From Fasciola hepatica (lineage: Eukaryota; Platyhelminthes; Trematoda; Plagiorchiida; Fasciolidae): a DNA stretch of 64,000 nucleotides. The stretch covers positions 6,572,001 through 6,636,000 of the forward strand of contig CANUEZ040000183.1 of NCBI GenBank assembly GCA_948099385.1, given 5' to 3'. Below are positions 25,126-35,460 of this stretch, piece by piece. How positions within the stretch are numbered: position 1 is the stretch's first letter; every line of letters starts with the position of its first letter. The position numbers were made by a program, and so were the translations under genes. The notes under the pieces are model-generated. The model made no database searches. It was not told the origin of the DNA and saw only the letters and a list, made by a program, of their open reading frames with translations.

Positions 25126-25665
25126 CTAGGTACTGCAGTGACAGAGGCCACTTTCCATCATTCGGGAATAACCTGATGATTTAAGTACCCATAGGTCAAA
25201 GAAAGAAGACAGTTTGAAGAGTAACGTGATCGTGCACCTCTTTAAAGAGATCAGTCGTATGCAGTCTAGATTGTTTGCTTCGTTTGCGTGGAGGTTGAAA
25301 AGCTCTTTGTATTCACTCGTGCAGGCAATTCCGTCCATGGTAGAGTTCCAGTGGGAGCCAGCATTGGAGTCAAAGGAGTCTTTCAGGTGTGAACTAATGG
25401 CGAAGCACCGACTGAGTTCGTCATTATCCGTCAAAGGTGGGTGTTTACGTGAATTTGCACCTGTTATGTGCATGTTCGTCAACCATGTTTCTCTACAACT
25501 GCTTCCGGAATTAAGTGACCGAGCGTACGGAATGTTCAGTCCCTGAAGCTCAGTTTGGATCAATCTGAATAAATTCCTCAACATGTTGGCCTTGAGTGCA
25601 CACCACCTTGTGCTATCTAACCGTTTCAGATGTGCGGAAAAACAGCGGATGTACAAAGTGCCCAT
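25126..25665 (-). pseudogene. 179-codon frame, possible hAT transposase remnant
   Basis: This is the longest uninterrupted minus-strand frame with protein-like composition outside the RTE element (179 codons). Residues about 96-125 read SNAGSHWNSTMDGIACTS, which resembles the conserved hAT block TRWNSTYDML that precedes the dimerisation region, and the stretch before it has a Cys/His pair and Lys/Leu-rich helices. The catalytic Asp residues and zinc-finger BED domain of a full hAT transposase were not found. Without a database search the assignment is tentative; it may be an unrelated repeat-encoded frame. Confidence 0.35.
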
Positions 25666-25783
25666 GGAACAACAGACGTTGAAGCAGATTTTTAGATACT
25701 CAGTGTGATGATTAAATACGACGATGGGTCTGATTTAGAAAATAGATTTAGATGAGAATTATTGTGAAGGTATGTGCTGACTC

Positions 25784-26345
25784 GTGGTTCCTAGTCGGCT
25801 AATTCCCGTTAGCAGTCAGCTTGTCAGAGCCTGTCCGGAATCCGGGTTAGAGGTTGAACCAGCGGATTTGCAAGCGCCAAGAAAGGCGGATCGACGGTGC
25901 ACGAACGGATTCCCGTCAAGTAATAGCTGGTCGCGTCACCAACCAACCGAGTATCGCTGCTTTCAGGCAGCCCGCGATGTGACTGTTCATTCGGTCATCA
26001 ATGGGCTTTGCCATGTCTGCACATGCTTCGTGTGGTTAAGGAAATTAGGTTCCCTCCGGGACAGATAAAAATGAGCCGATGGACATTGGCAAATACACAT
26101 CAACCCATGAACGTTAGAACTACACAGGTTAGCCAAGAGCCGGAGCAAGTGCGGGTCACTGGCAAAAATGTAGAACTAGCAGAATGTGAAGACATCGTGA
26201 AGGATTTGGCTGTCACATTCAGTAATCTCGGGGGTGACTACTACCGGGATTCTACAAGTCAGGTAAGACACTTGACTCGCAACATTGGTCTACATCCGAG
26301 GGCAAGAATTAGTGTAGAGGTGAGTTACGATAACCCCGTGATGGA
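25784..26345 (+). other. open frames upstream of PHD-finger frame
   Basis: Two overlapping plus-strand frames (94 codons from 25784 and 116 codons from 26008) precede the PHD-finger frame. The second (MSRWTLANTHQP..., ending MDKED) has balanced, protein-like composition and stops 45 bases before the PHD frame, so the two could be broken parts of one transposon or gene. No motif was recognised. Confidence 0.3.
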
Positions 26346-26389
26346 CAAGGAGGATTAAAAGAACATGGTACCATCCTGTAGTTCCTTAG

Positions 26390-26767
26390 GTGTTTGTTCA
26401 GCCATACCTAGCACCAGTGACGGTGTATCAAAATCTAAACGGGAAATCACCTTTGGGTGTCAGAAGTGTAGGTGAAGAGGACATCGTTGTGGTAGGGCAT
26501 CCGCTGCAAGCGGTGCAATTCCGACGGCTGTGGACCACAACCTCTGCCGAACACCGAACTACCAACAAAAGAAGACGGCTGGATCCTCAGGCCTTGCCGA
26601 TACGGGAGGAAGTGTGTAGTGTATGCAGAATGGAGGAACCAACAGTGGACCTTGATGAAGACGCAGAATGGGTTCAGTGCCAGTCCTACGGACGCTGGAC
26701 GCATTTTCAATGCGCTGGATTTCAACGCGATGAGGACTACCTGTGCGTGCACTGCCTGGCACGATGA
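26390..26767 (+). CDS. PHD-type zinc-finger fragment with Cys-to-Tyr change
   Basis: The 125-codon frame ends in a C4HC3 PHD finger: C76, C79, C97, H105, C108, C119 and C122, with WVQCQSYGRWTHFQCAG as the hallmark WVxCxxCxxWxHxxC core. The fourth ligand, normally Cys, is Tyr100 here. A basic KRRRLD (60-65) could be nuclear targeting. Canonical PHD fingers bind histone H3 tails or, in invertebrate genomes, often sit at the C terminus of transposon proteins (Ginger-type integrases, some CR1 ORF1 proteins). The isolated C-terminal position, nearby broken frames and loss of one zinc ligand favour a degraded transposon-encoded finger over a host reader protein. The start codon is simply the first ATG-like codon of the frame. 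Confidence 0.55.
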   Translation: MFVQPYLAPVTVYQNLNGKSPLGVRSVGEEDIVVVGHPLQAVQFRRLWTTTSAEHRTTNKRRRLDPQALPIREEVCSVCRMEEPTVDLDEDAEWVQCQSYGRWTHFQCAGFQRDEDYLCVHCLAR

Positions 26768-27064
26768 CCAACCACGAATCACCAGTGAACGCAAAACGGC
26801 CCCAGTGAGACCACCACAATCTGATTGCCATGAATTTGCCATGCCTTTAGTTGCTTTCCCTAGTCTTAGATGAGTGTTTTAGCATGTGAGTCTTCTTTCA
26901 CCTGCTCAACGAGTTAGTTATAGTAAACTTGGATTGCTCTAGTGCGTACGTCAAAACCTTGATGGGGCGGTGAATAAGTCTTGCGATTGGTCAAAAAATC
27001 CCCGTAATGATTGTAGTGTTGGCCGTCTTGTCTGATCTTGCTTAACATAGTTATAAGTGTACAA
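26768..27064. other. unassigned stretch
   Basis: No motif was seen between the PHD frame and the TA-repeat block. Confidence 0.3.
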
Positions 27065-27161
27065 GCTCCATACTGTGCGCAATGGGGGTAAAGCTGGGCA
27101 GAACATTTAGTTGTATACAACTAAGCATACTTATTGGAGGCACTAGCGATGGGCTGCTTGG

Positions 27162-27233
<72 letters not shown>

Positions 27234-27680
27234 GTAACAGGCCGGTTAGCTAGAAACGGACACATACGAGACTCATCAGCCATAGTCCAGTGCTCGTCGC
27301 TCAGTCAAAACAGAGAACACAGGGTACAAGAGATGAACGTGTATTGGGCAGAAATGAACGTAGTAGAAACGAGTTACAGCAGTTCTTCACAACTCAAGTC
27401 TCTCCGGGTCTGGGTCACTACACTCTTCGGGGATAGTGGCAGGTCTTCTTGTCCGAGATTCCTCACCGGGCTTCGTCCAGTTCACACGTCCGACAGGTGC
27501 ACCTGTAACAAACGAACGACAACAGATGAGTGCGTTCAAAAGTCCCTCCAATATGGCCGCCCCCGCTCTTATCTTTACACTATCCCCCTTCTTACGAAGG
27601 GATGGGGTAAGGCTGGGCAGAACATTTAGTTGTATACAACTAAGCATACTTCTTGGAGGCACTTGCAATGGGCTGCTTGG

Positions 27681-27745
<65 letters not shown>
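27065..27745 (+). repeat. direct repeat pair, each ending in a long TA microsatellite
   Basis: The block containing GCTGGGCAGAACATTTAG, GTATACAACTAAGCATACTT and GGGCTGCTTGGAAA occurs at about 27088-27164 and again at 27610-27684 with few differences. Each is followed directly by (TA)n: 27164-27231 and 27685-27745. The ~280 bases after the first TA tract, read on minus, run TGTTACAGGTGCACCTG ... GCCTGTTACAG. Two same-strand copies of one dispersed repeat or a tandem duplication explain this. Confidence 0.65.
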
Positions 27746-27748
<3 letters not shown>

Positions 27749-28618
27749 AACGAACGGTGGAAGAACCGTAAAGTTTGGTCATCAAATTTATTATTATTTT
27801 ATTCACTCCGAGTTATTTAAGGAAAACTTTTGAGGATCGCCTGAGTCCGTCACAGCAAAATATCTGAGAAGGAAAATGATATTTCGGTTCCACCATTTAG
27901 CTGTTTCAAGTCAGTTCGTAAACATATTCTCCTCATGTTTTGAATCAGTACACCATTCGACGAAGCGAAGCTTGACAAATTTCTTAGGTGTCTTCTGAGG
28001 GTGTCTAGGCTTAGAAGCATGAATAAGGAACCCCCAGGCCTTATAGTACCAATGTTGCACACTACAAAACTTGGACGTATAAAATATGCAGAAAACAATG
28101 ACCCAGTAATCCGTTCATATTTCTATGGCATTGATGGCAATGATACGTCATATATCTGTTCAGTGTGTCACCAAATCCATCGTTATGTCACCGTGGTTGT
28201 GAAAAGAAGACACTTATCCAGTTTTCTAATTATAAGAAATATAAGAAACCGCTTGCGCTCGAAAATTTACCACAGTTTTTCTCATTATTACTAAAGCAGT
28301 TTTACACTAAACACTCCAAGGATTCCTAAGATAACGGCAAAAAAGAAGGCAGATCGATATGAAGATTTCAAATTTCGCGCCTAAAAAAAATAGACACGCT
28401 AAGCCAGGTACCGCGACTCCTGCGCACCATGCGGACTTGATAAATTTTATAAATTCGCCAGAGTACTTAGGCATTTCTTAACGAAACAATGACTTTCATG
28501 ACGACCAAGGTTGAAAAACACAAAAAAATTATTGCTACGGTATAGACTACGTGTAAATTAATCCCGAAGATGGAGGAGGGGAGAAAAGCACGGCCAATTT
28601 CAAAGGCCCCGCAGTTGA
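27746..28618. other. unassigned stretch
   Basis: A 97-codon plus frame (28001-28294) overlaps an 82-codon minus frame; neither has a motif. Confidence 0.3.
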
Positions 28619-28857
28619 TGTTAGTCTCACTGCAGCAGGCACAATACTGACTAGCCAGGTCGATCGGCCTTGCTCGGCCTAAGCTGAATCTACGATTCGT
28701 TTACGCACGCACATGGATGTGACGTTGATCGACTTGACTGGTCTCCGCGTGATGACCATATTGCTTGATTGCCTACTAGCTCCCCAACCTGCAGTCTGGT
28801 TTCGTGTTTACTTCTTCACGAATAAACGGGGTATCCACGTTACTTGCGGCGCTAACA
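28619..28857 (+). repeat. possible solo LTR
   Basis: A 239-bp segment begins TGTTAG (28619-28624) and ends CTAACA (28852-28857), a perfect 6-base terminal inverted repeat of TG...CA type, with AATAAA inside at 28831. Flanks GTTGA and ATTCC are not a target-site duplication and no partner LTR was found, so this is tentative. Confidence 0.4.
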
Positions 28858-28899
28858 ATTCCAAACAGAATGAGGCCCAAATGAACGATCATCATGATG

Positions 28900-29992
28900 G
28901 GGTCATCATGGAGGAGATTCAACCCTTCCAACACGGGTCCCAATCCTGGTTGTGGTGCCCGGGGTCACCTTGACCAATTGGCTGCCTCCAATATGCCGCA
29001 AACCCCATTCTCAAATACTGTATCATTATTACACAGTAAAACGAAGTAAGATCAATCCACAGAGCCTGATTACTGAAAGAATCTTGCGGTATCAGTGCAC
29101 ATCTCAGCACTGAAATCCATGGCAGTGAAAAGACATACCATCAAAGTGAGCCATTAAGAGATGAGAAACCGATTGAGTATGCAAGTGAAGGTAGTAAATG
29201 ATGAAATGATGGAAGTCCAGCACAATGAGGGAACATTTGAGCTCCAAAACAATCGACGGGGTTGCTACACTAATGAGAGCTGCCAGCCTCCTTGGCGGAA
29301 GACATTTGAAGGGCAAACGGGGGAAGAGTGATAGATGTTCCAGTCACGATGACCATACGCCGGTGTGAATCCAGTTAGCACGGGAAAGGAAAACACCGGG
29401 AACAGACAAATGAGAACAATTACAACATGGGCGAAGAACGATGTGTTTCTATTAAAGATGTTCAGATCGTAATACTAGGCAAAATGGCGAGTTAAATAAG
29501 CGCACACAATAGGGAATCGGTCTAATCAAGTTCCAGGGAAGAGCACAGAATTGAGCGAAGCAGAAAGACAGAGTTGGATGGCAGGTGTCCATTTAATGAT
29601 AATGAAAGTGGGATCAGAGGAAAACAGCCATGCTGGAAGGTACGGGACGGGGATTGAGCAAATAATCGCAGATGTTGATGACTGATCCGGTGAAGCGAAT
29701 TTCCAATACATCGAATAATAGCAACCGATGCGGTTGCATCTTACTGACCAGTAATCTGTAGCATCATGGAGGTGACATCATTCAGACCAATACCAATCCA
29801 CGCGACTAACGAATTAGAATTCGTCAAAAGCTGGACAAGAAAAAATGTGCTTTGTTGAAGTTTACCGGAAACCATCATGCTTCCTAAGAGGTGTTGACAT
29901 GTGATTTGCAATTCAACAAATGTCAGCAGGTTTTTTGTTTCTACTTCTATATAGTCAGCTTGCTCGTTTATAGCCTCTGTTGTTTTTTGCAA
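28900..29992 (-). other. possible minus-strand exon cluster, hydrophobic protein
   Basis: Minus-strand frames look protein-like in series: 29992-29741 (ends in a hydrophobic stretch, LVAWIGIGLNDV), 29711-29526, 29316-29104 and 29110-28919. The third carries hydrophobic runs (CSLIVLDFHHFIIYYL) and ends at a GATG|GTATGT donor; the fourth starts after GGATTTCAG with VLRCALIPQDSF. Together these could be exons of a membrane protein. I do not recognise a family, phases were not all reconciled, and chance cannot be excluded. Confidence 0.25.
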
Positions 29993-30048
29993 TGTTGCTT
30001 TAAGACAAGTATTAAAAACTGGTGAATTTCAAATTTCTTCTTCCCAGA

Positions 30049-30170
30049 GTGTCGATGATCCATTGAACACATCGCACATGACGAAACTCGATGGACAGGA
30101 TGATCACTATATGATTCATCCTGTAATATCAGCACTCAGTTCATTATCGAAGATGATGAAAGCAGATTAG
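30049..30170 (+). CDS. putative terminal exon, unknown gene
   Basis: A pyrimidine-rich acceptor (TTTCTTCTTCCCAG, ending about 30047) is followed by an open frame that reads SVDDPLNTSHMTKL...SLSKMMKAD and ends in TAG. The polypyrimidine tract, open frame and stop followed by a SINE (30155 onward) are what a last exon with repeat-filled 3' UTR would look like. No upstream exon on plus was recognised; nearby membrane-protein-like frames are on the opposite strand. Only about 40 residues are visible, so no function is proposed. Confidence 0.3.
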
Positions 30171-30310
30171 AGCTATTTCATCCTTGTTAGGAATCATCAG
30201 CAGGACACACCTACCGAGCCCCACCTTGGGCCTTAGAAAGAGCGGAATGATTTTGAATCGCACACCTAACCATCAGGCTATTCGGCCGGCTTGCAACGAA
30301 TGATTTCCGC
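30155..30310 (-). repeat. tRNA-derived SINE (family 1, best copy)
   Basis: On plus it reads CTATTTCATCCTTGTTAGGAATCATCAGCAGG followed by the tRNA-like reverse complement with TGAATCGCACACCTAACC and GGCTATTCGG; minus strand is therefore the SINE orientation. It shares its layout with 1186-1320 and the tail near 3275. Confidence 0.5.
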
Positions 30311-31044
30311 TGAAGCTTCACAGGCCATCGCATCATACTCAGAAGCGGTTTGTCAGGTCACTCCAATCGTCTTGGCTATAAACTGATGTTAGATCACAAA
30401 CCCCACATCACACTAATCTCTCCGAGTGTTTGATTTACAAAACCACAGTAAGAGGAATGAGTACCCATGGATAACCACTAAGTTCTCACAGTGAAAAAGA
30501 ACTACAGTTGAACAACAACGGTGAATCTCGCAAGTCGACTGGCAGACTGTGCAGGTCAACTCTCACCAGCTTGCTTTTCGTCAAATTAGCACATATTGCA
30601 GTTCTCAACCATTACTTTCTTTTGGCGTAAACAAGCTGTCCACATTACCGCTATCCCCTCTAGCCCACCCCCTTACCCATAACCCCGAAAATAAATCGAC
30701 TTCCATAGTAATGCAGTGAGCCAGAGACTATAAACTCCTGGTCCGTTTTGTCCCGGAGTTCATTTGGTGACAGAAAACGAGGACGGAGCTGGAACATCAT
30801 ACTTCAGGATGTGCTCATATTACACCAAATAAACAATACTATGTCATCTGCCAAATAATAATGCTCATAAGTTAACCGGACGGACTTGTGATATTCAAAA
30901 GCTGATCGCACTCCTCGCCTCAATAAAGCACAGGCACTTGTACAGTGAGGAGTTTTGTTTGTTTACCTGTTTTTGATTAGTTTCTTGCTATTGGATAATG
31001 GTAGCACAATATTTCAGGAAGGGAGTTGCTTGGAATTATAGGCC
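30311..31044. other. unassigned stretch
   Basis: I see no supported gene or repeat. Confidence 0.3.
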
Positions 31045-31145
31045 ACTTATTGGGGAGTGGCCGGTACCGGTGATGCGGAGATTCGAACCCCAGAACAGAA
31101 GGGTCACAAGCCTACCACAATGACCGTCTGACCACCGCCGGTCGG
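31045..31145 (-). repeat. tRNA-derived SINE fragment (family 3, copy 2)
   Basis: Minus strand has the B box GGGGTTCGAATCTCCGC preceded by GTAGGCTTGTGACCC, in the same arrangement as 22925-23020. GGTGGTC and CATCACC could pair as an acceptor stem, but the D-arm region does not fold, so a SINE is preferred over a tRNA gene. Confidence 0.55.
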
Positions 31146-32113
31146 TATGCGGATTCGGTGAAACAGTACCGAATGACTGAACTGCCCTAATGTTCTCTCG
31201 AAATTGGATGAAATGACTATTGGTAGATAAAATAAAACGAAATATACTGATTCTCCAATTATTCTGTTTCAATATGGCAGCAAATTTAGGGAAATCATGA
31301 TGAATGGTTCGAGTTACGAATTCCTGTACATACACCAATGTCGTCATTTATTCTACTTGATTTCCACGTGAGATTTGCAACGACGTTGACAGTGTTTCTC
31401 GACGGTGGATTCAAACGTAAGAAGTCAACGAGGAAGTCCAATCAATTCAGTGACAAGAATGCGAGATTATCAGTGCACAGGATCCGAAAATGAGGAACAC
31501 TACTCCAGAGTGCTTTTTGGGGAACGAATGTTGACAAAAGTGATCGATGAAAAATCCTTTCTAGGACCACGCCATTTTGATTTTTATGATAGTGGTGTCG
31601 TACTTTCATAGCCTTCCATCACCAGTTCTCTAGTTCACCTATATTTGTGTAGTACGGCTCCGATATTAGTGTACAGGTCGATCATTAGGAGAGTCTTCCA
31701 TAGAGCAACTTTATTGGTTTGGCAGGGGGTAGGTTTTCCTCTGCTAAGTTGGTTAGAAATAACCTTGTTAGACATTCGATGCATCTAGCCAATATTATTT
31801 TTACTAGGTTATTAAACGTCAGTCATTTTTCATACCAGATACATAGGAAACGTTAGGTAAATAGTGTTCTCAAAAGATCAGTACAAAAAAGTTCTATATA
31901 CAGTCGTATTTCACACGCAATCTCTATTTTACATAGTGCATTAGACCACGCACGGCGAAATATTCGAGATAATTCGTGCAATAAACAAACGAATATGTGC
32001 ATCATGAGTGTGAGCGAATGCTTTTCCTATAAGAGTTCATTGAAGAATCACAAATGTCACTCGCTGATAGCTGTGATGTACACTGCGTGACAAAGTTATA
32101 GGACCGCCTCTCC

Positions 32114-32151
<38 letters not shown>

Positions 32152-32680
32152 CCGTCTCTTCCCCGCACAAGTCCGTCCCTGTTTTTTCTAAAATAAACCA
32201 TACCTGGTTAGAACGATCGAATCCACAATACTGTACGGTATACCGAACTCAAGAACGATACTATGAACTGTGTACTAATGAGAGCAGTAGATTTGAAAAA
32301 CGAAGGTGACTAAAGTATGGGACCTCTGATTCCTGTGCGCTGTACCACTGAAAATTCCGCGGAACCAGACGGACCATTGAGCCTGTCAACAAACTGAGAA
32401 ACCCGTGCGAACAGGAATCATGTGCACTTGAGCACTTGATGCACCCTAGCGACTTAGGTGGCCTTCATTCACGTTGGATGGGCGTATATACACCTTACAA
32501 AACTCACACCGAATTTTGTCTGCGCAATACCAAACAGAAATGAACTAACAGACTTTGAGTAGGGCTTCCAAGATCTATGCGTCATGTCAACTTTGTATGA
32601 GGTGACTGAGAGGAGCAGCACCTACGATTTGGTAGTCTGTCACATCCCTTCAAGAATCTCCCATCTCCTTGATCTCCATT
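31146..32680. other. unassigned stretch with (CA)n microsatellite
   Basis: Short frames only. A (CA)n run lies at 32117-32145. Nothing else was recognised. Confidence 0.4.
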
Positions 32681-32682
32681 GG

Positions 32683-33250
32683 TTACCCACCTCTCACATG
32701 TGGCTCCACGATACTGAGGCATGCCTCAGCGGCTACACCAAGTAGGCTAAACCAGACGAGAGGATAACCGAGGCCAAAATACCTCAATGAGATCGTGCTC
32801 AGAATGCGAAGGCAGCTTCTCCTGAATGAGGGGACGAGGTCTACTACTTCATCTAACTGCCGGAAAAGAAAACTGTTTGACCAACAGGGTAGTATAGACC
32901 CCCGGGTCATGATCACTTCGATCGAATGGGGAACGGTCTCCCACAGAGTCACCAGCAACCATACACCAAGATCATAGTGGATACATTGGGTGTCTCGAAT
33001 TGGTGGACCATTATCCAAAAGGCATATGAACCCCTCGACCGGTCACCGGATCCCAACACACGACCTTCCTGTTGCCCGACAGGTAGCACTTGGTTGTGCA
33101 TGGGTCTCGGGTGCAAACTCGAATTTAAAGCCGAGTGACACTGGGGATGCCACCTTGTACACGATTTCCAAGGCTCTTCTTGGATTTTACCACTACAGTA
33201 CAGAATCGATCTCACCCCTGACCGCCGTTTGTGAGCAGGTGTAAATCGTG
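32683..33250. repeat. probable composite dispersed repeat
   Basis: Long overlapping open frames on both strands (111 codons minus 33018-32683, 84 and 70 codons plus) with a tRNA-like B-box candidate on minus (GTGTTGGGATCCGG, about 33063-33050) suggest a composite, SINE-like repeat rather than a gene. No second copy exists in this window. Confidence 0.35.
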
Positions 33251-33439
33251 ATACTCGTGAAGTCGGCTAATCCTCTTTTCGGAGATAACGGCATAAAAGT
33301 AGGTAAAGTATGTCGAAAATAAAAGTATTGATCTGAGTCAGTGTTTCGAAACAAACTTTACGAGGGACGCTCAAGGCTGTGCAGTGGATGAAATATAAAA
33401 TTTGAAATGACTTATTGTTCTCACACCACTGCATGAAGA

Positions 33440-34060
33440 ACAAGGATTATCATGAACTGAAATCCCCATAGCGTGAATAAAAAGTGGGAAAATGTCTATT
33501 TTTTTGACGAAAATGTTCATTTTGAATTGAACGGCTGCTTGGAATTATTACTGGCATCCTGCCCTAAAATAAAATCTTTTAGTCAAAGAAATAACGACAT
33601 GAGTTCAGTGATGGTTTGAGGAGCCCTCTCAGCCAACCGCCAAAGTGAACTAGTTGTACTTGGGGATACACAACATTTCGCCACGTATTTTCGTACGTTC
33701 GAACAGATTTCAGTTCCACTAGTGAACAACAGATTACAGAGTGACGCCATATTCCAACAGGATAATGCTTCTTTCCACTTATCATACACTACAAAATACT
33801 GGCACTTGTTCCGTGAGATCAAGATCATGTAATGGCCAACCTGCAGCCCAGATCTAAACCCGATTGAGAACCAATGAAGCATACGTGCTCGCCAGGTGTA
33901 CAAGGATTTCGTATTTCACTGATCGCAGTACACAGATAGCCGCCCTCAAGCGAGAATGAGTGAATATTGCCAAAGAAACAATCATGGGTCTTTTAGGAAG
34001 TATGACGAGACGAAATATCGAGGTCTTCCAGCAAAATTGCGATTGCGCACGATTTGAAGA
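33440..34060 (+). pseudogene. Tc1-like transposase remnant (DD34E)
   Basis: Plus strand, mostly one frame from 33602: SSVMV*GALSANRQSELVV, then AIFQQDNASFHLS (second catalytic Asp) and WPTCSPDLNPIENQ (catalytic Glu). Exactly 34 residues separate the Asp and the Glu, the DD34E signature of Tc1. Upstream, another frame gives KWENVYF and DENVHFEL, matching the first Asp block (SDEskF). At least four in-frame stops interrupt it, two of them TGA where Tc1 proteins have Trp (VWGAxS and ENLW). DNA transposases cut and paste between terminal inverted repeats; none were identified. The copy is dead. Confidence 0.75.
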
Positions 34061-34830
34061 GTGAGTATTGTAGCCCAGCCGAGGGAAATCGTACACTTTG
34101 TTCACCACTTTTTCGCATATTTTCATTTAATTAGCTCACAATGAATTGCTTAGCTGTGAGATTTAACATTCTACATCACCATGGGTATTCGGTCTTTCCG
34201 ATCACATTTGGTTTCGTTAGAGAATGAAGGACCAGGACAGTGCGGAAAACGAGGGCTGTCCGATACTATTGTCACGTAGTGTATGACGCCGCATATAATT
34301 TTAAGACTTGTGTCGAGAACTGCCGTAGAAATATTGTCGTTCAACGCAGTTCGATATTTCTTCAAAAACTGCACTGATTCTTTTTACGACCGAATTTCAT
34401 CAACTATGAATGTTCCTGTAGTACACAGCTTCATTTCTTACTGTCCATCTGAATGAACGGATGACAGTTGATAAGTCTCACGTTCAACCACCATCTATGA
34501 ATTCGATCACACATTACCCATCTACATTGATCTAACCCGAGTCAAAAATTCCGTGAAGTCTGTGCCGTTGGAACCCAAGAATAACGAGATTATCTTAATC
34601 TCAATCAGAAAAGAAATTTGAACCGCTTCATTTTGCCATGAAAACTGGTAATCACCAAGGTGGCGCTTCCGAATCTCGAAATGAACACGATGAACTCCGA
34701 TTATTGATTGCTTCAAAAAGTTATGACCGAAGCTTGGACAGCAGTGGTGGTCCATTTAATAACGATTTGGTATACTGCTATTCGATGAAGTCAAGTGCTC
34801 AAACTCGATGTTGTTACAACTATTTACTGG
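34061..34830. other. unassigned stretch
   Basis: No supported gene. It probably includes the decayed 3' flank of the Tc1 element. Confidence 0.3.
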
Positions 34831-34834
34831 TAAC

Positions 34835-35178
34835 GATATTATTACTATTATTGTTACTATTATTATTACCAGTAGCACTTTTAGTAGTACTGTGGTGAAG
34901 TGTGCATACTACTTTCCGAAAGAGTGATTTCTAGTAAACAATTTACTTACTGGGCATTTCTTATGGATTACGACAGTAGTAGTAGTAATAGTAGCAGTAG
35001 TAGCAATAGTAGGAGTATTAGTATTAGTATTAAAATTAGTGGTAGTAATAATAATAATAATAATATTAATAGTAGTAGTAGTAGTAGCAGTAGTAGCAAT
35101 AGTAGTAATAGTAGTAGTAGAAGTGATAACAGTAATAGTATTATTAATAGTAGTAATAGTAGTGATAGTAGTCATTAG
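34835..35178. repeat. imperfect trinucleotide repeats, (TTA)n and (AGT)n
   Basis: TTA/TTG trinucleotides occupy 34837-34870 and AGT/AAT/AGC trinucleotides 34971-35175. The long poly-Ser, poly-Thr and poly-Val frames on both strands here are products of this repeat, not genes. Confidence 0.85.
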
Positions 35179-35460
35179 ATGCCAATCGAACCGGCTTTCA
35201 ACTGGTTTATTACAAGAACTTCATTCACGAATAAAATCTATCTTATCATTCTATTCTTCGTCTAATAAAAGTTTCTTATAAGTACAAAAATATATTCGTC
35301 ATCATTTACTGAAGACACAATCCTAAACACAAAACGGCTAATTCCGATTGGCTAAAAAATTCTGAATGCAATCATTGGTCAGCAGATCATTGGCCAGATT
35401 TCGGAAACAAATGGTTAGTCGTATGAATAAGAATGCATTTAAAGTTTACCGCATTTCGGT

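Noticed and set aside
27230..27300. CTGATGAGTCTCGTATGTGTCC on minus as a hammerhead ribozyme
   Set aside because: It has the CTGATGA core but GTTTC where GAAA is required, so the catalytic second core strand is missing.
31045..31145. A functional tRNA gene on minus
   Set aside because: B box and a possible acceptor stem exist, but D-arm and anticodon stems do not fold, and a related copy at 22.9 kb points to a SINE.
34900..35281. Long open frames (92, 88 and 80 codons) of Ser/Asn, Thr/Ile and Val/Ile on both strands
   Set aside because: They are translations of an AGT/AAT trinucleotide repeat and appear in all frames; no gene is needed.
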